A stretch of 64,000 nt of DNA, taken from NCBI GenBank assembly GCA_002839705.1, contig PGYO01000003.1, forward strand, positions 124,001-188,000. The letters run 5' to 3'. Positions 9,216 through 18,598 of the stretch are shown here, piece by piece. The stretch comes from Methanobacteriales archaeon HGW-Methanobacteriales-1 (GTDB lineage Archaea > Methanobacteriota > Methanobacteria > Methanobacteriales > Methanobacteriaceae). A model generated the notes under the pieces. The model searched no databases and was not told the DNA's origin. It was given only the letters and a program-made list of their open reading frames with translations. The translations under genes were made by a program, and so were the position numbers. The number at the start of each line of letters is the position of its first letter. Positions within the stretch are counted from its first letter, which is position 1.

Positions 9216-9394
9216 TTAATTATTTTAAGAATAATTTAATATCTGAAAATAATAACTTTGGATATTTTATATTCTTTATTTATTTCTTGAATTAGTTGAA
9301 ATTACAAAATTCTGCTGATTTGTTAAATTTTTATAATAGAAAGACTAAAGAGAGTAAGATAATAAAAATTTTGTTACATTAATTGGGAAATAAA

Positions 9395-10117
9395 ATGAAA
9401 CTATCAACTATTTTTATCATAGCCGGGATGTTTATCATCTCTCTTTATTGTTTAATTGATGTGAGTTACTATGCCTCTCAAATTGAGGTTGAAAATAATC
9501 TAACTAATGTCCCCATGGTTTCTATTCCATCAATTGATGTCCAGCAAAAAATAAATAATAAATCCGTATCGTATGGTGTTTACCACGAACCAGAATCATC
9601 TGACCCCGGGGATGGTACAGCAATTATATTTGGTCATAGAACACTTTATGGTTCCCCTTTTTACAGTTTAGATAAGTTGAAAAATGGTAGCAGCGTATTT
9701 TTAGATTGGCCTGGAATAGGGAATGTAGAATATATTGTAAACCGATCTTTTGTGGTGTCTGCATCTTATCGAATTTCAGTAGAACAGGGTCAAAAATTAT
9801 TTTTAATAACTTGTACTCCTATTGGATCAGATGCACAGCGGTTAATTGTAGAAACTGATTTTAAAAAAATAAGCCCATTCCAAAAAACTAGCACCCAGGA
9901 TAATCCTAAAAGTTACTATGGATTACTAATAATCATAGGATTTTTAGTAGCTGGATTGACATTAACCTATTTTTATCCGGTCGAAGATGACAAAATAATT
10001 CTATTATTGATAACCATAGGGTTAACGTTATTTTTAACATTAGGATACATATTTCCAATTCCAGCAGAATTTATTTCATCCCAAATAACAAGTATAAATA
10101 ATATTTTTGGAATTTAA
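9395..10117 (+). CDS. Sortase-family transpeptidase
   Basis: It is predicted to cleave C-terminal sorting signals of secreted proteins and join them to an acceptor at the cell surface. The 240-residue protein has an N-terminal membrane anchor (about 4-26). The catalytic set is His81 in FGHRTLYGS, Cys140 in LITCTPIG, and Arg149. Two further membrane helices at the C-terminus (about 173-192 and 199-218) are unusual for classical SrtA. The ATG at 9395 is chosen because TTGGGAA precedes it at a good distance; an in-frame TTG at 9383 is possible. The upstream neighbour carries a TG-x-P plus helix plus basic tail, so it is a likely substrate. The acceptor in a pseudomurein wall is unknown. Confidence 0.88.
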   Translation: MKLSTIFIIAGMFIISLYCLIDVSYYASQIEVENNLTNVPMVSIPSIDVQQKINNKSVSYGVYHEPESSDPGDGTAIIFGHRTLYGSPFYSLDKLKNGSSVFLDWPGIGNVEYIVNRSFVVSASYRISVEQGQKLFLITCTPIGSDAQRLIVETDFKKISPFQKTSTQDNPKSYYGLLIIIGFLVAGLTLTYFYPVEDDKIILLLITIGLTLFLTLGYIFPIPAEFISSQITSINNIFGI

Positions 10118-10234
10118 TAAATTAACTTACTCAATAAACTCAATTAAATGAGATATAATAAATTTTTCAATTCTTTGAACCAATATTTAATTTATATTTA
10201 ATATTTAAAATGTAAACAATTAGAGGTGAACATA

Positions 10235-10621
10235 ATGGAACCCACAAAAGCCATTGATGTCGATGCAAAATACTTTAGCAATATTTCACACCGAGAACGG
10301 GCCATATTTGAAGGTGGTATAAGCATGGGTGCGCTTTTTCATCAGTTTATTGGAACTCCCGTGAGTATTAAAAGTGCTGAAATACTGGAAAAGTCCATGG
10401 AAAAATCTCTTGAATTGCAACCCTGCATAAATAGGGTCACCGTCAAAATAAATAGAGAAAAATTAGAAGAACTGAACACCCAGTTTGATTATGTTTCACT
10501 AAGTGGAGATATGCTAGATGTGAAGATTGTATCGGAATTTAAAGGAATCCTAGCACAAGTAAGAATGAAATATCAAGAAGATCTAAAATATCCACTCATG
10601 TATATAGAGCAAATTAGCTGA
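10235..10621 (+). CDS. mptD: 7,8-dihydroneopterin aldolase (MptD-like)
   Basis: A 128-residue protein resembling the archaeal MptD (DUF372) aldolase that converts 7,8-dihydroneopterin to 6-hydroxymethyl-7,8-dihydropterin in methanopterin synthesis. The N-terminal part with FSNISHRERAIFEGGISMGALFHQF matches my memory of the family (for example the Methanocaldococcus enzyme); length agrees. The ATG at 10235 is preferred because AGAGGTGA lies five bases upstream; an in-frame GTG at 10226 overlaps that box. It stands alone between the sortase and the kor operon. The substrate is inferred from the family. Confidence 0.75.
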   Translation: MEPTKAIDVDAKYFSNISHRERAIFEGGISMGALFHQFIGTPVSIKSAEILEKSMEKSLELQPCINRVTVKINREKLEELNTQFDYVSLSGDMLDVKIVSEFKGILAQVRMKYQEDLKYPLMYIEQIS

Positions 10622-10634
10622 TTAAAGCTAATTT
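10611..10634 (+). terminator. Hairpin overlapping the mptD stop codon
   Basis: Perfect 8-bp stem (10611-10618 with 10627-10634, eight-base loop) spanning the stop codon. The downstream sequence is AT-rich but has no uninterrupted T-run, so termination function is uncertain. Confidence 0.4.
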
Positions 10635-10876
10635 AATTAGTAATTAATCAAAAACCGGGAATAATTATATTTAACAAATTAAATCATTTCATGTGTTTAT
10701 TTTATAATTTTAATTCCTCTTCAAATAAAATTTTTTTAATTATTTTTATTAATTATAATATTCAATAGAATATTATTAGCTATAAAAAAAATTCATAGAA
10801 TATTATATAATATTAATCCTATTTTGAAAAAGTTATTTAAATTTAAAAAATCTAATCTAAATTAGTAATTGAAAAA

Positions 10877-11098
10877 ATGAGAAAGATTGGTATGATTAAA
10901 TTAGACCCAAACTTATGCAAGGGATGCAGTATATGCACAGAGTTTTGTCCAAAAAACGTTTATGAAGATTCTAAAACGCCAGACAAACGAGGAGTACGCA
11001 TTCCTGTCCCTAAAAACCAAGACAAATGTACACAATGTAATTTATGTGCATTAATGTGTCCAGACCAAGCTATAAAGGTGGATGAAAAAGATGAGTGA
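10877..11098 (+). CDS. korD: 2-oxoglutarate synthase, delta subunit (ferredoxin-type)
   Basis: A 73-residue protein with two [4Fe-4S] ferredoxin motifs: CKGCSICTEFCP (from residue about 15) and CTQCNLCALMCP (about 52-63). In the KorDABC complex this subunit passes electrons between external ferredoxin and the TPP-containing catalytic subunits that carboxylate succinyl-CoA to 2-oxoglutarate. Its 3' end overlaps korA by 8 bases, so the two are translationally coupled. 2-oxoglutarate rather than pyruvate specificity is inferred from the gene order D-A-B-C and the adjoining sucC. Confidence 0.88.
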   Translation: MRKIGMIKLDPNLCKGCSICTEFCPKNVYEDSKTPDKRGVRIPVPKNQDKCTQCNLCALMCPDQAIKVDEKDE

Positions 11099-12218
11099 AG
11101 AATATTTCATTCAGGGAAATGAGGCCTGCGCCCGAGGAGCTATAAAAGCAGGTTGTAAGTTTTTTGCAGGGTATCCCATAACACCCTCAACAGAAATAGC
11201 GGAAGACTTGGCATTATTCTTGCCTAAAGAAGGTGGGGCTTTTATTCAGATGGAAGATGAAATAGGTGCTCTTGGAGCAGTTATTGGGGCCATTTGGAGT
11301 GGAGTTAAAGGAATGACCGCCACGTCGGGCCCTGGATTCTCCCTAATGCAAGAACATATAGGATATGCTGCCATGACCGAAACGCCATTAGTAATAGTAA
11401 ACGTTCAAAGAGGTTCTCCATCTACGGGACAGCCTACCATGGCATCTCAAAGTGATATGATGCAGGCTCGCTGGGGTTCCCATGGAGACTACGAAATTAT
11501 TGCCCTATCCCCTTCATCAGTTCAAGAATGCTTTGATTTTACTGTAGAAGCATTCAATTTAGCAGAAAAGTATAGAGTTCCCGTTTTTGTAATGGGAGAT
11601 GAAACTGTAGGTCATATGCGGGAAAAAATAAGCATACCGGATACCGTTGAAATAGTTCCTCGTGAAATGCCCGAAGAACCAAAAGAAGAATTTTTACCCT
11701 ACAAAGCAAAAGAGACTGGAACATCTAAAATGCCACCATTTGGTGAAGGTTATAATCTACATATTACGGGTCTTACTCATAACGAACAAGGTTATCCGGA
11801 TACATCAAGCCCTATAGATCATTCAAAGCTCGTAAAAAGGCTTTGTAACAAAATATTAAAAAATAGAAACGATATTGTTCGGGTGCGAGAAGAATTCTGT
11901 GAGGATGCAGATGTTATATTAATTTCTTATGGTGGCCCATCACGTTCTGTGGCTACTGCAGTAAAAAAAGCACGTGCTGAAGGAATTAAAGCAGGTTATA
12001 TGAAAATAGATACTCCTTGGCCATTTCCCGAAGACCATATCAAAAAAGCAGCTAAAACCGCGAAAAAATTAATAGTAATTGAAATGAATCTAGGTCAAAT
12101 GTTTTATGAAGTCCAAAGAGTGGCTTCCGGAAACGCTGAAGTTGAATTAATGGGTAAAATAGGTGGGGAAATACACAAACCTCTAGAAATTTTAGAGAAG
12201 ATAGAAAAGAGTGTTTGA
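11091..12218 (+). CDS. korA: 2-oxoglutarate synthase, alpha subunit
   Basis: This 375-residue protein is the alpha subunit of a 2-oxoacid:ferredoxin oxidoreductase. The N-terminal domain contains the conserved YPITPSTEIAE and the segment SGPGFSLMQEHIGYA, and the C-terminal part carries the domain-II strand SYGGPSRSVATAVKKAR. ATG 11091 is preferred because AGGTGG lies upstream at a workable distance; ATG 11082 would sit directly on that box. It works with KorB, KorC and KorD in the anaerobic reductive synthesis of 2-oxoglutarate, the glutamate precursor in methanogens with an incomplete reductive TCA cycle. Confidence 0.93.
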   Translation: MSEEYFIQGNEACARGAIKAGCKFFAGYPITPSTEIAEDLALFLPKEGGAFIQMEDEIGALGAVIGAIWSGVKGMTATSGPGFSLMQEHIGYAAMTETPLVIVNVQRGSPSTGQPTMASQSDMMQARWGSHGDYEIIALSPSSVQECFDFTVEAFNLAEKYRVPVFVMGDETVGHMREKISIPDTVEIVPREMPEEPKEEFLPYKAKETGTSKMPPFGEGYNLHITGLTHNEQGYPDTSSPIDHSKLVKRLCNKILKNRNDIVRVREEFCEDADVILISYGGPSRSVATAVKKARAEGIKAGYMKIDTPWPFPEDHIKKAAKTAKKLIVIEMNLGQMFYEVQRVASGNAEVELMGKIGGEIHKPLEILEKIEKSV

Positions 12219-12326
12219 ATTATTAAATAAATTATATTGAAATCAGTATTATAATCAATGAATTAACAAATTTACAATAATAATGAACCTGAATTAAATT
12301 AATAAGCTCAATTAGGAGTTGCTTAA

Positions 12327-13190
12327 ATGGAAGAAAAAAATGAAAGTCCTTTTATGAAGTATATGAGAAAGGATAGACTTCCACACATTTTTTGTGCCGG
12401 ATGTGGTAATGGTATAGTTCTAAATACCTTTTTTAAGGGCATGGAAATGGCAGAAGTTGACTTTGACACCATAGCTCTGGTTTCAGGAATAGGATGTTCC
12501 TCCAGAATACCAGGATATGTGAAATGTGATTCCCTCCATACAACCCATGGAAGGCCAATATCATTTGCTACTGGATTAAAACTTGGAAATCCAGACCTTA
12601 ATGTAGTTTTATTTACTGGTGATGGTGATGCAGCATCTATTGGTGGAAATCATCTTATTCACGGAGCTAGGAGAAATATAAATCTCACAGTAATCTGCAT
12701 AAATAACAGCATTTATGGGATGACTGGTGGACAAATAAGTCCTACATCCCCCCAAGGTAGTTATGGTAGTACTGCACCTTATGGTGCATTTGAAAGACCA
12801 TTTAAGCTTTCTGAGTTAGTTTCAACTGCAGGAGCTACTTATGTGGCACGATGGACAACTGCTCATGCCTTACAGTTAGCAAACGCCATTAAAAAAGGCT
12901 TGGCCAATGATGGATTCTCATTTATAGAAGTAATTTCTCAGTGTCCTACTTATTTTGGTCGGAAAAACAAATTAAAAACACCATTGGATATGATGCGCTG
13001 GATGAATGATAGCAGCATAAACAAAAGAAAAGCTGATCAAATGAGTGTGGAAGAACTGGAAGGGAAAATAATTGTTGGTGAATTTGTCAATGAACCACAA
13101 CCAGAATTCTCCAATGAACTATATCATTTAATTGAAGAAAAATATGGGCAAAAATCTCAAGCCGCAAAATCAGCTTACCGAGAGGATTAA
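12327..13190 (+). CDS. korB: 2-oxoglutarate synthase, beta subunit
   Basis: This 287-residue TPP-binding beta subunit shows HIFCAGCGNGIV at the N-terminus and the thiamine pyrophosphate motif GDGDAASIGGNHL followed by NNSIYGMTGGQ. These residues bind TPP and Mg2+. It begins 108 bp after korA with the box TTAGGAG. Its stop codon is one base before the korC start. The protein lacks its own iron-sulfur motif, consistent with the separate ferredoxin subunit KorD. Confidence 0.93.
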   Translation: MEEKNESPFMKYMRKDRLPHIFCAGCGNGIVLNTFFKGMEMAEVDFDTIALVSGIGCSSRIPGYVKCDSLHTTHGRPISFATGLKLGNPDLNVVLFTGDGDAASIGGNHLIHGARRNINLTVICINNSIYGMTGGQISPTSPQGSYGSTAPYGAFERPFKLSELVSTAGATYVARWTTAHALQLANAIKKGLANDGFSFIEVISQCPTYFGRKNKLKTPLDMMRWMNDSSINKRKADQMSVEELEGKIIVGEFVNEPQPEFSNELYHLIEEKYGQKSQAAKSAYRED

Positions 13191-13191
13191 A

Positions 13192-13740
13192 TTGAGAAAA
13201 GAAATAAGAATTGCTGGATTTGGAGGTCAAGGAATAATATTGGCCGGAATAGTTATTGGTAAAGCTGCAGCACTACACGATAATATACATGCCGTTCAAA
13301 CCCAATCCTACGGGCCTGAAGCTAGGGGTGGTGCCTCCAGAACAGAAGTGGTTATCAGTGATGAGGAAATTGACTATCCTAAAGTACAAAGTCCAGATAT
13401 TATGGTAGCTATGTCCCATCAAGCATTAATGGCATATTTACATGATTTAAAAGATGGTGGAACCCTCATTGTTGATCCAGATATGATAATTGAAGAAGAA
13501 GTTCTTCCTTTTGTTAAAGAACATAATATCAATTATTATAGGGCACCAGTGACTCGAACCGCTGAAAAGGAAATCGGGCTCAGCATAGTGGCCAATATTG
13601 TAATGATTGGAGCTATAACTCAAATTACTAAAGTAATTTCAGTAGAATCTGCTGAAAAAGCCATAGCTGAAAGTGTGCCTCCTGGAACTGAGGCTAAGAA
13701 TCTAGCTGCTTTTGAAGCTGGGATGGCCATTGCAAAATAA
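13192..13740 (+). CDS. korC: 2-oxoglutarate synthase, gamma subunit
   Basis: A 182-residue gamma subunit with the family opening IRIAGFGGQGIILAG and the segment TQSYGPEARGGASR. I choose the TTG at 13192, one base after the korB stop, because GAGAGG lies six to seven bases upstream and the protein then begins at the expected place. A longer in-frame reading from 13132 would overlap korB by about 60 bases and add an unrelated basic leader. Translation is probably coupled to korB. Confidence 0.9.
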   Translation: MRKEIRIAGFGGQGIILAGIVIGKAAALHDNIHAVQTQSYGPEARGGASRTEVVISDEEIDYPKVQSPDIMVAMSHQALMAYLHDLKDGGTLIVDPDMIIEEEVLPFVKEHNINYYRAPVTRTAEKEIGLSIVANIVMIGAITQITKVISVESAEKAIAESVPPGTEAKNLAAFEAGMAIAK

Positions 13741-13890
13741 ATTATTCAAAACATTATCAATTCTTTATTTTTTATTAAATGAAAAGGAATATGTATCTAC
13801 ATTAAATTTATCAAATTATAAAGTGATAATCCATGTTCTAATTAATTACAATTAATAAAATATAGTCATAACATAAATAGAGGTTTAAAA

Positions 13891-14994
13891 ATGAAACTTT
13901 ATGAATATAATGCCAAAGCTGTGTTTAAAAATGAGGGAATACTTGTACCTGAAGGATATATGGCCAAAACCAGTGCAGAAGCCCAAAAAATCGCTGAAGA
14001 TATGAACCGGCCAGTGGCCATAAAGTCTCAAGTCCTGGTAGGTGGACGTGGTAAAGCCGGTGGAATAAAATTCGCAGATACCCCACAAGAAACATTTGAA
14101 TCTGCTGAAATATTATTATCTGGCCACATTAAAGGTGAAAAAGTCAAATATGTTCTTATAGAAGAGAAAGCAGATATTAAAAAGGAATTTTATATTAGTG
14201 TTGCTGTAGATCGTGCCCATAAAAAACCACTTATTATGGCCAGTGCTGAAGGCGGAGTGGATATTGAAGAATTGGCTGAAAAAAACCCTGCAAAAATCAT
14301 TAAATATCATGTGAATCCACAGGATGACTTTTTACCCTATGAAGGGCGAGAAATAGCTCGGAAAATGGGAGTAGAAAGCTCACTAATATCCTCTGTTGGG
14401 GGAATCATCTGGAAATTATTTCAAGTATTTAAAAAATATGATGCTAACCTGGCCGAAATTAATCCACTTATTGTTACCCCTGCAGGAGTTATAGCTGCGG
14501 ATGCTAAACTCGATTTGGATGATGATTCTATTTTCCGTCACCAGGAAATGATGGAGATGGATGAATATGAAGCCGAAGAATTTGCTTTTGTAAAACTTGA
14601 TGGAGATATTGCCGTGATTGGAAATGGAGCAGGTTTGACACTTACGGGGATGGATATGATAAAATTAAATGGTGGAGAACCAGCTACATTCTTGGATATT
14701 GGTGGTGGTGCATCCGCAGATGTTATAAAAAAAGCACTGGATTTAGTAATAGATTATTCTCCAGTAAAAGTTATATTTCTCAATGTGCTAGGTGGAATCA
14801 CCCGAGCTGATGATGTAGCTCGAGGAATTATAAAAGCTTTAGAAGAAGCTGAGAGGAAAATTCCATTGGTTATTCGACTTACTGGGACAAATGAAGAAGA
14901 AGGACAAAGATTACTCACTGATGCTGGAGTATCTTTTGAAACATCCATGGAAGATGCCGCTAAAAAGGCAGTAGCACTTCGAAATTCTTTTTAA
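13891..14994 (+). CDS. sucC: Succinyl-CoA synthetase (ADP-forming), beta subunit
   Basis: This 367-residue ATP-grasp protein forms succinyl-CoA from succinate with the alpha subunit SucD, which is not in this window. Visible features are the N-terminal YNAKAVFKNEGI, the ATP-grasp loop VLVGGRGKAGG, the metal-binding AEINPLIV region near residue 187, and the C-terminal CoA-ligase domain with NGAGLTLTGMD and FLDIGGGA. It lies 150 bp downstream of korC, and the succinyl-CoA it makes is the substrate of KorDABC, so the cluster is a pathway unit. The start follows AGAGGTTTAAA. Confidence 0.93.
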   Translation: MKLYEYNAKAVFKNEGILVPEGYMAKTSAEAQKIAEDMNRPVAIKSQVLVGGRGKAGGIKFADTPQETFESAEILLSGHIKGEKVKYVLIEEKADIKKEFYISVAVDRAHKKPLIMASAEGGVDIEELAEKNPAKIIKYHVNPQDDFLPYEGREIARKMGVESSLISSVGGIIWKLFQVFKKYDANLAEINPLIVTPAGVIAADAKLDLDDDSIFRHQEMMEMDEYEAEEFAFVKLDGDIAVIGNGAGLTLTGMDMIKLNGGEPATFLDIGGGASADVIKKALDLVIDYSPVKVIFLNVLGGITRADDVARGIIKALEEAERKIPLVIRLTGTNEEEGQRLLTDAGVSFETSMEDAAKKAVALRNSF

Positions 14995-15174
14995 TCTAAT
15001 TATTTTTATTTAAAAATTAAATTATAATTTATTTTGAATTTATAGTTAAAATAATTCTTATTTCATTACTTATGGAATTTTAAAATTTTAAAATTTTAAA
15101 TCAATTATAGTTAAAAAAATACTAAAAAATTAAAATAATCCTGATATTACTGTTTATTTATTCTTGATTTCAGA

Positions 15175-16257
15175 TTAGATACTTCTTTTTAATGTTACTG
15201 AATGGGCCATTACTAATGCTGAAAGGACAATATAAGTCAACAAAGCGGATTCATTGAATGACCTATTAAATATAAACAGTCCTACAATACTTTGAGATAA
15301 GAAAGCAGCTAATGCTCCAATTAGAAGTGCTTCTCTTCCTAAAAATATCCGACTGCCATCTTTCCTTTTAGAGCGATACTTACGCAATATAACAAATCCA
15401 GTTATAGTAACTAACATTATCCATGACATTAAAAATAATAGTCCCAAATATCCGGCGTCAAATGCTACAGCAAATAAGCCAGGGAGCATATAATCTATAT
15501 AATCCTTTTTTGCAACAAGTACACCATAAAAAAGATGGTATGGTAATCCTAAACCTTGTATAAATGTCATTGGAAGAGTCATATAACCATCTGCCCCACC
15601 TAAGCATGCTGCTTTCCAGTAACAGGATCCTTGTACATGACCAAGTAAGTTAGTGTTTGTTAAAACTGTTTTCAAACTAGGAATAGAGTACTGTTCCAAT
15701 CTAGAAACCCTTAACATGGGACTTAAGACGGCTTTATTAAGTACTTGTGACATGATTTCTAGCATGGCAAATCCACCCGCACCTGCAATAATAAAACCTA
15801 TGACTGATTTACGAGTTATTTTAGTACTCCTTTTAAAACTCTTGGACATTATTAAATATCCAAAGGCCCATCCCAAAAACCATAATATGAGGAAAGACCT
15901 ATGCATTATTCCTCCGGCCACCGCAATAACAAAGAAAAGAATAATACTTAATGTTTTTATAGATGTTGATTTAATCCCTACTTCACTGAGTAAGCTAGCA
16001 GCAGCAGCCACAGTAACCCAGCCAAAAACAGCTAAAGGGCCAAAAGGGTGAGTAAATTCATGGTGAGACAGAAAAGGAAGCAATAATATTATAGCATCTA
16101 CACTAAACATGGCAGCGATAAGAGAAGTGAGTACAATCCCTAAAAACAAGACCATACTTAAAGGTAAAGCCACCACATTAAAAAGGAGTAAAATTCCTAG
16201 ATGTATTATGACTGCTACTTCTATTATTAGTTGCAGATTATTTTGAGCAATGAACAT
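15175..16257 (-). CDS. Polytopic membrane protein of unknown function
   Basis: I do not recognise this 360-residue protein. It has at least nine hydrophobic segments, with a longer extracytoplasmic stretch between about residues 185 and 235 that contains two Cys (SCYWKAACLGG). The overall pattern of many helices with one large loop in the second half recalls O-antigen/oligosaccharide polymerases or other wall-precursor membrane enzymes, but I see no diagnostic motif. It is a lone minus-strand gene, convergent with sucC. A role in wall or glycan assembly is only a guess. Confidence 0.75.
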   Translation of the reverse strand: MFIAQNNLQLIIEVAVIIHLGILLLFNVVALPLSMVLFLGIVLTSLIAAMFSVDAIILLLPFLSHHEFTHPFGPLAVFGWVTVAAAASLLSEVGIKSTSIKTLSIILFFVIAVAGGIMHRSFLILWFLGWAFGYLIMSKSFKRSTKITRKSVIGFIIAGAGGFAMLEIMSQVLNKAVLSPMLRVSRLEQYSIPSLKTVLTNTNLLGHVQGSCYWKAACLGGADGYMTLPMTFIQGLGLPYHLFYGVLVAKKDYIDYMLPGLFAVAFDAGYLGLLFLMSWIMLVTITGFVILRKYRSKRKDGSRIFLGREALLIGALAAFLSQSIVGLFIFNRSFNESALLTYIVLSALVMAHSVTLKRSI

Positions 16258-16639
16258 GATATCAAATTAGTTTTAATAATCAGTATAATATAAATATATG
16301 GGCTAAATTAGTTTTAAAATCAAATGAAAGAAATTTTTTGTTCATTTTTGTTTCTCTAAGTTATCTATGGACCCTGAAAATTTAAAAGAATTTTACAAAC
16401 TATTTTAAAACAGTAGCATAGTTAGCATATCATATTTAATTAATTATAAACTTTCCAAACCCACTCAATCTCCAAAAAAATAAATCGGCTGAAAATTCAA
16501 ATTTTCTATATTTTATATTTCTCAATTTAAAAAAAATATGGTTAAAAATTTCATTAAAATCTAAAAATTAAGAATATTGAATTAATATTAACTGAAGTTA
16601 TAACCCAATATTTCTCAATTCCAGTGAAATACACTTTAT
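16258..16639. other. AT-rich intergenic stretch
   Basis: About 380 bp between two minus-strand genes. I see no coding potential. It must contain the promoter of the membrane protein gene and the end of the DUF1002 transcript. Confidence 0.45.
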
Positions 16640-17503
16640 TTATTGTCCAGAAACTAATCCCTGCACATAATTCAATATTTCTTGCAAGAAGTTGGTTATT
16701 TGATCTACAAACCCGGGATTAGAAACTTGTTGACTTATACCTTGAAGTTTATCCTGGAAATTAGTCAAATTGGATCGAACTTTCTGAGAATTAGCCACAG
16801 AATCCGCTATTTGTTGAGTCTGGTTGTTGCTAAGATTAATATTCATTTGATTTGCAACATTTACCACAATAACTTTTATCTCATCAGGATTCTGTAAATT
16901 CTGACTTTGAGTCTGATTTTTTACATCAGAAAAAAGTTGGGCCACCTTGTCCCCATTTTGACCAGTTTGATTTACCAGTTGAGTTTCCAGATATAGCTCC
17001 TCAGTAGATGCTTTTTTAGCTTCTTCTGGAATAGGAGTGCCTACAGCAATCTCATAAGATTTTAAAACTCCGGCTAAAGCAGCTTCACCAGTAGCAGGAA
17101 CTGGAGAAGAAACAACCACATATCCCCGATCTATTCCTGAAGATTGTAGGGCATTAGCATACATTTGCGGCGTTACTACAGTTACTTTACTTTTATCTAC
17201 AATGACCTTAATTCCGTTTTGATAGCTTAAATCAACCATGGCACATGAAAATATCTTACTTGAAGGATAAACCAATCCAGTGATATTTTTAGATACACTA
17301 TTAACTTCTGAAGCAGTTATAACCTTAGTAGTTGCATCAGTTATATTTTTATCAGTTTTAGACTGAAAATAGCTCAACATTGAATTTTTATATGCTGCAT
17401 TATTATTGGTTGCTTCCCCGAGGGTAATTGAAAAACCAGAAACAGCATATATGGGAGCAATTAGTACTAAAACTAAAAGAAAACCTGCCATATACTTCTT
17501 CAT
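16640..17503 (-). CDS. Secreted DUF1002-type protein
   Basis: A 287-residue exported protein. It has a clear signal peptide (residues about 3-22, MAGFLLVLVLIAPIYAVSG). The middle portion fits the DUF1002 pattern: a beta-alpha domain with FSCAMVDLSYQNGIKVIVDK and GIDRGYVVVSSPVPATGEAALAG split over residues about 85-150, followed by a helical, Asn/Gln-rich C-terminal region (LNQTQ-like repeats). No membrane anchor is present at the C-terminus, so it may be released or wall-bound. The ribosome binding site is AGGTGAT. DUF1002 proteins occur in Firmicutes and Methanobacteria; their function is unknown. Confidence 0.78.
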   Translation of the reverse strand: MKKYMAGFLLVLVLIAPIYAVSGFSITLGEATNNNAAYKNSMLSYFQSKTDKNITDATTKVITASEVNSVSKNITGLVYPSSKIFSCAMVDLSYQNGIKVIVDKSKVTVVTPQMYANALQSSGIDRGYVVVSSPVPATGEAALAGVLKSYEIAVGTPIPEEAKKASTEELYLETQLVNQTGQNGDKVAQLFSDVKNQTQSQNLQNPDEIKVIVVNVANQMNINLSNNQTQQIADSVANSQKVRSNLTNFQDKLQGISQQVSNPGFVDQITNFLQEILNYVQGLVSGQ

Positions 17504-17683
17504 AGCATCACCTCTTTACTATAATTGAACAGCCATTATTAAATACTTTTTTATAGTAATAAGTATTTTTATGCCCAAAAAAACAACGCAAAATATGTTT
17601 TTCACAAATTAGAATTAAAATATTAAAAAAAATAGAATTTAATGGTATTAAAACCATGCAGCTACAGAATAATCCATCTATAT

Positions 17684-18598
17684 CTAAGCTAAAAGAACAA
17701 CTCTGCTTTCAGTAGATTCATTTACTACTTCCATGCCACATAAATTCCCAATATCCCTAGCAAAATCTTTTACTTCTGAAAACATAGGCATATTATCTAA
17801 AGCCATTCTTTGACGAGAATATCCTACAAACATGTATGCTTTAACTTCTACAAAATCAGGCTGGGCTTTTTTGATTAAATCAGCATATCCTTGCGGATCA
17901 AACATATTTTTTTCCCTAACCGCGGTTATTCTAAGAACCTTACGGCAGTCAAAAGTGGAAAGTAATTCCAGAGAATCATTAAGATTTTCCCAGGCCCCCT
18001 CGATTTGTGGCCGACAAAGTTTTTGATAAGTATCCTTTTCCGGAGCATCCAGGGAAATATAAAGTTGAGTTGGATCCTGGGGAAGTTCTTTTAATTTAGA
18101 TGGTGTTAGACCATTGCTGACCAAGAATGTAGTGAAGTCCCGGCGATTAAATTCAGAAATTAACTCTCCAATTTCTGGATAAAGCATAGGTTCTCCTGCC
18201 AGGGAAATAGCTGCATTTTTAGGATCACCAGATTCCATGGCCTTCTTTTTATTGGCTTTTTCATTCCCAAAAAAACCACATAACAACTTTTTTTGGGCCT
18301 GAATACAGTCTTCAATTATTTCTTTTGGTTCATCATAAGGCCCTTCCCATTTAATATCCGTGCTGGAAAGATCTCTCCAGCAGAAAAAACATTTTTGTTG
18401 GCAAAAAGGAATACTGGGGGACATTTGAAGACACCTATGGCTTTCAATCCCATAAAATTTTTCTTTATAGCATACTCCCTCATCAAGAATGCTTTTTTTG
18501 GTCCAGTGACATATTTTTGCGGCGGCATGGTAATTCTCGCCTGCAAAACGATAACCCATTTTTTCAAGCTTTTGCCGTTGTTCAATTGTTAATATCAT
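17684..18598 (-). CDS. taw1: tRNA 4-demethylwyosine synthase (radical SAM)
   Basis: Taw1 forms the tricyclic wyosine base at G37 of tRNA-Phe, joining pyruvate carbons to N1-methylguanosine. The 304-residue protein has the radical SAM motif C66-x3-C70-x2-C73 (PFCQQKCFFCWRD) and three further Cys at 30, 43 and 56 for the second [4Fe-4S] cluster. The spacings 13, 13, 10, 4, 3 equal those I recall for the Methanocaldococcus enzyme. The SLAGEPMLYPE segment is also typical. No operon partner is adjacent. Confidence 0.93.
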   Translation of the reverse strand: MILTIEQRQKLEKMGYRFAGENYHAAAKICHWTKKSILDEGVCYKEKFYGIESHRCLQMSPSIPFCQQKCFFCWRDLSSTDIKWEGPYDEPKEIIEDCIQAQKKLLCGFFGNEKANKKKAMESGDPKNAAISLAGEPMLYPEIGELISEFNRRDFTTFLVSNGLTPSKLKELPQDPTQLYISLDAPEKDTYQKLCRPQIEGAWENLNDSLELLSTFDCRKVLRITAVREKNMFDPQGYADLIKKAQPDFVEVKAYMFVGYSRQRMALDNMPMFSEVKDFARDIGNLCGMEVVNESTESRVVLLA

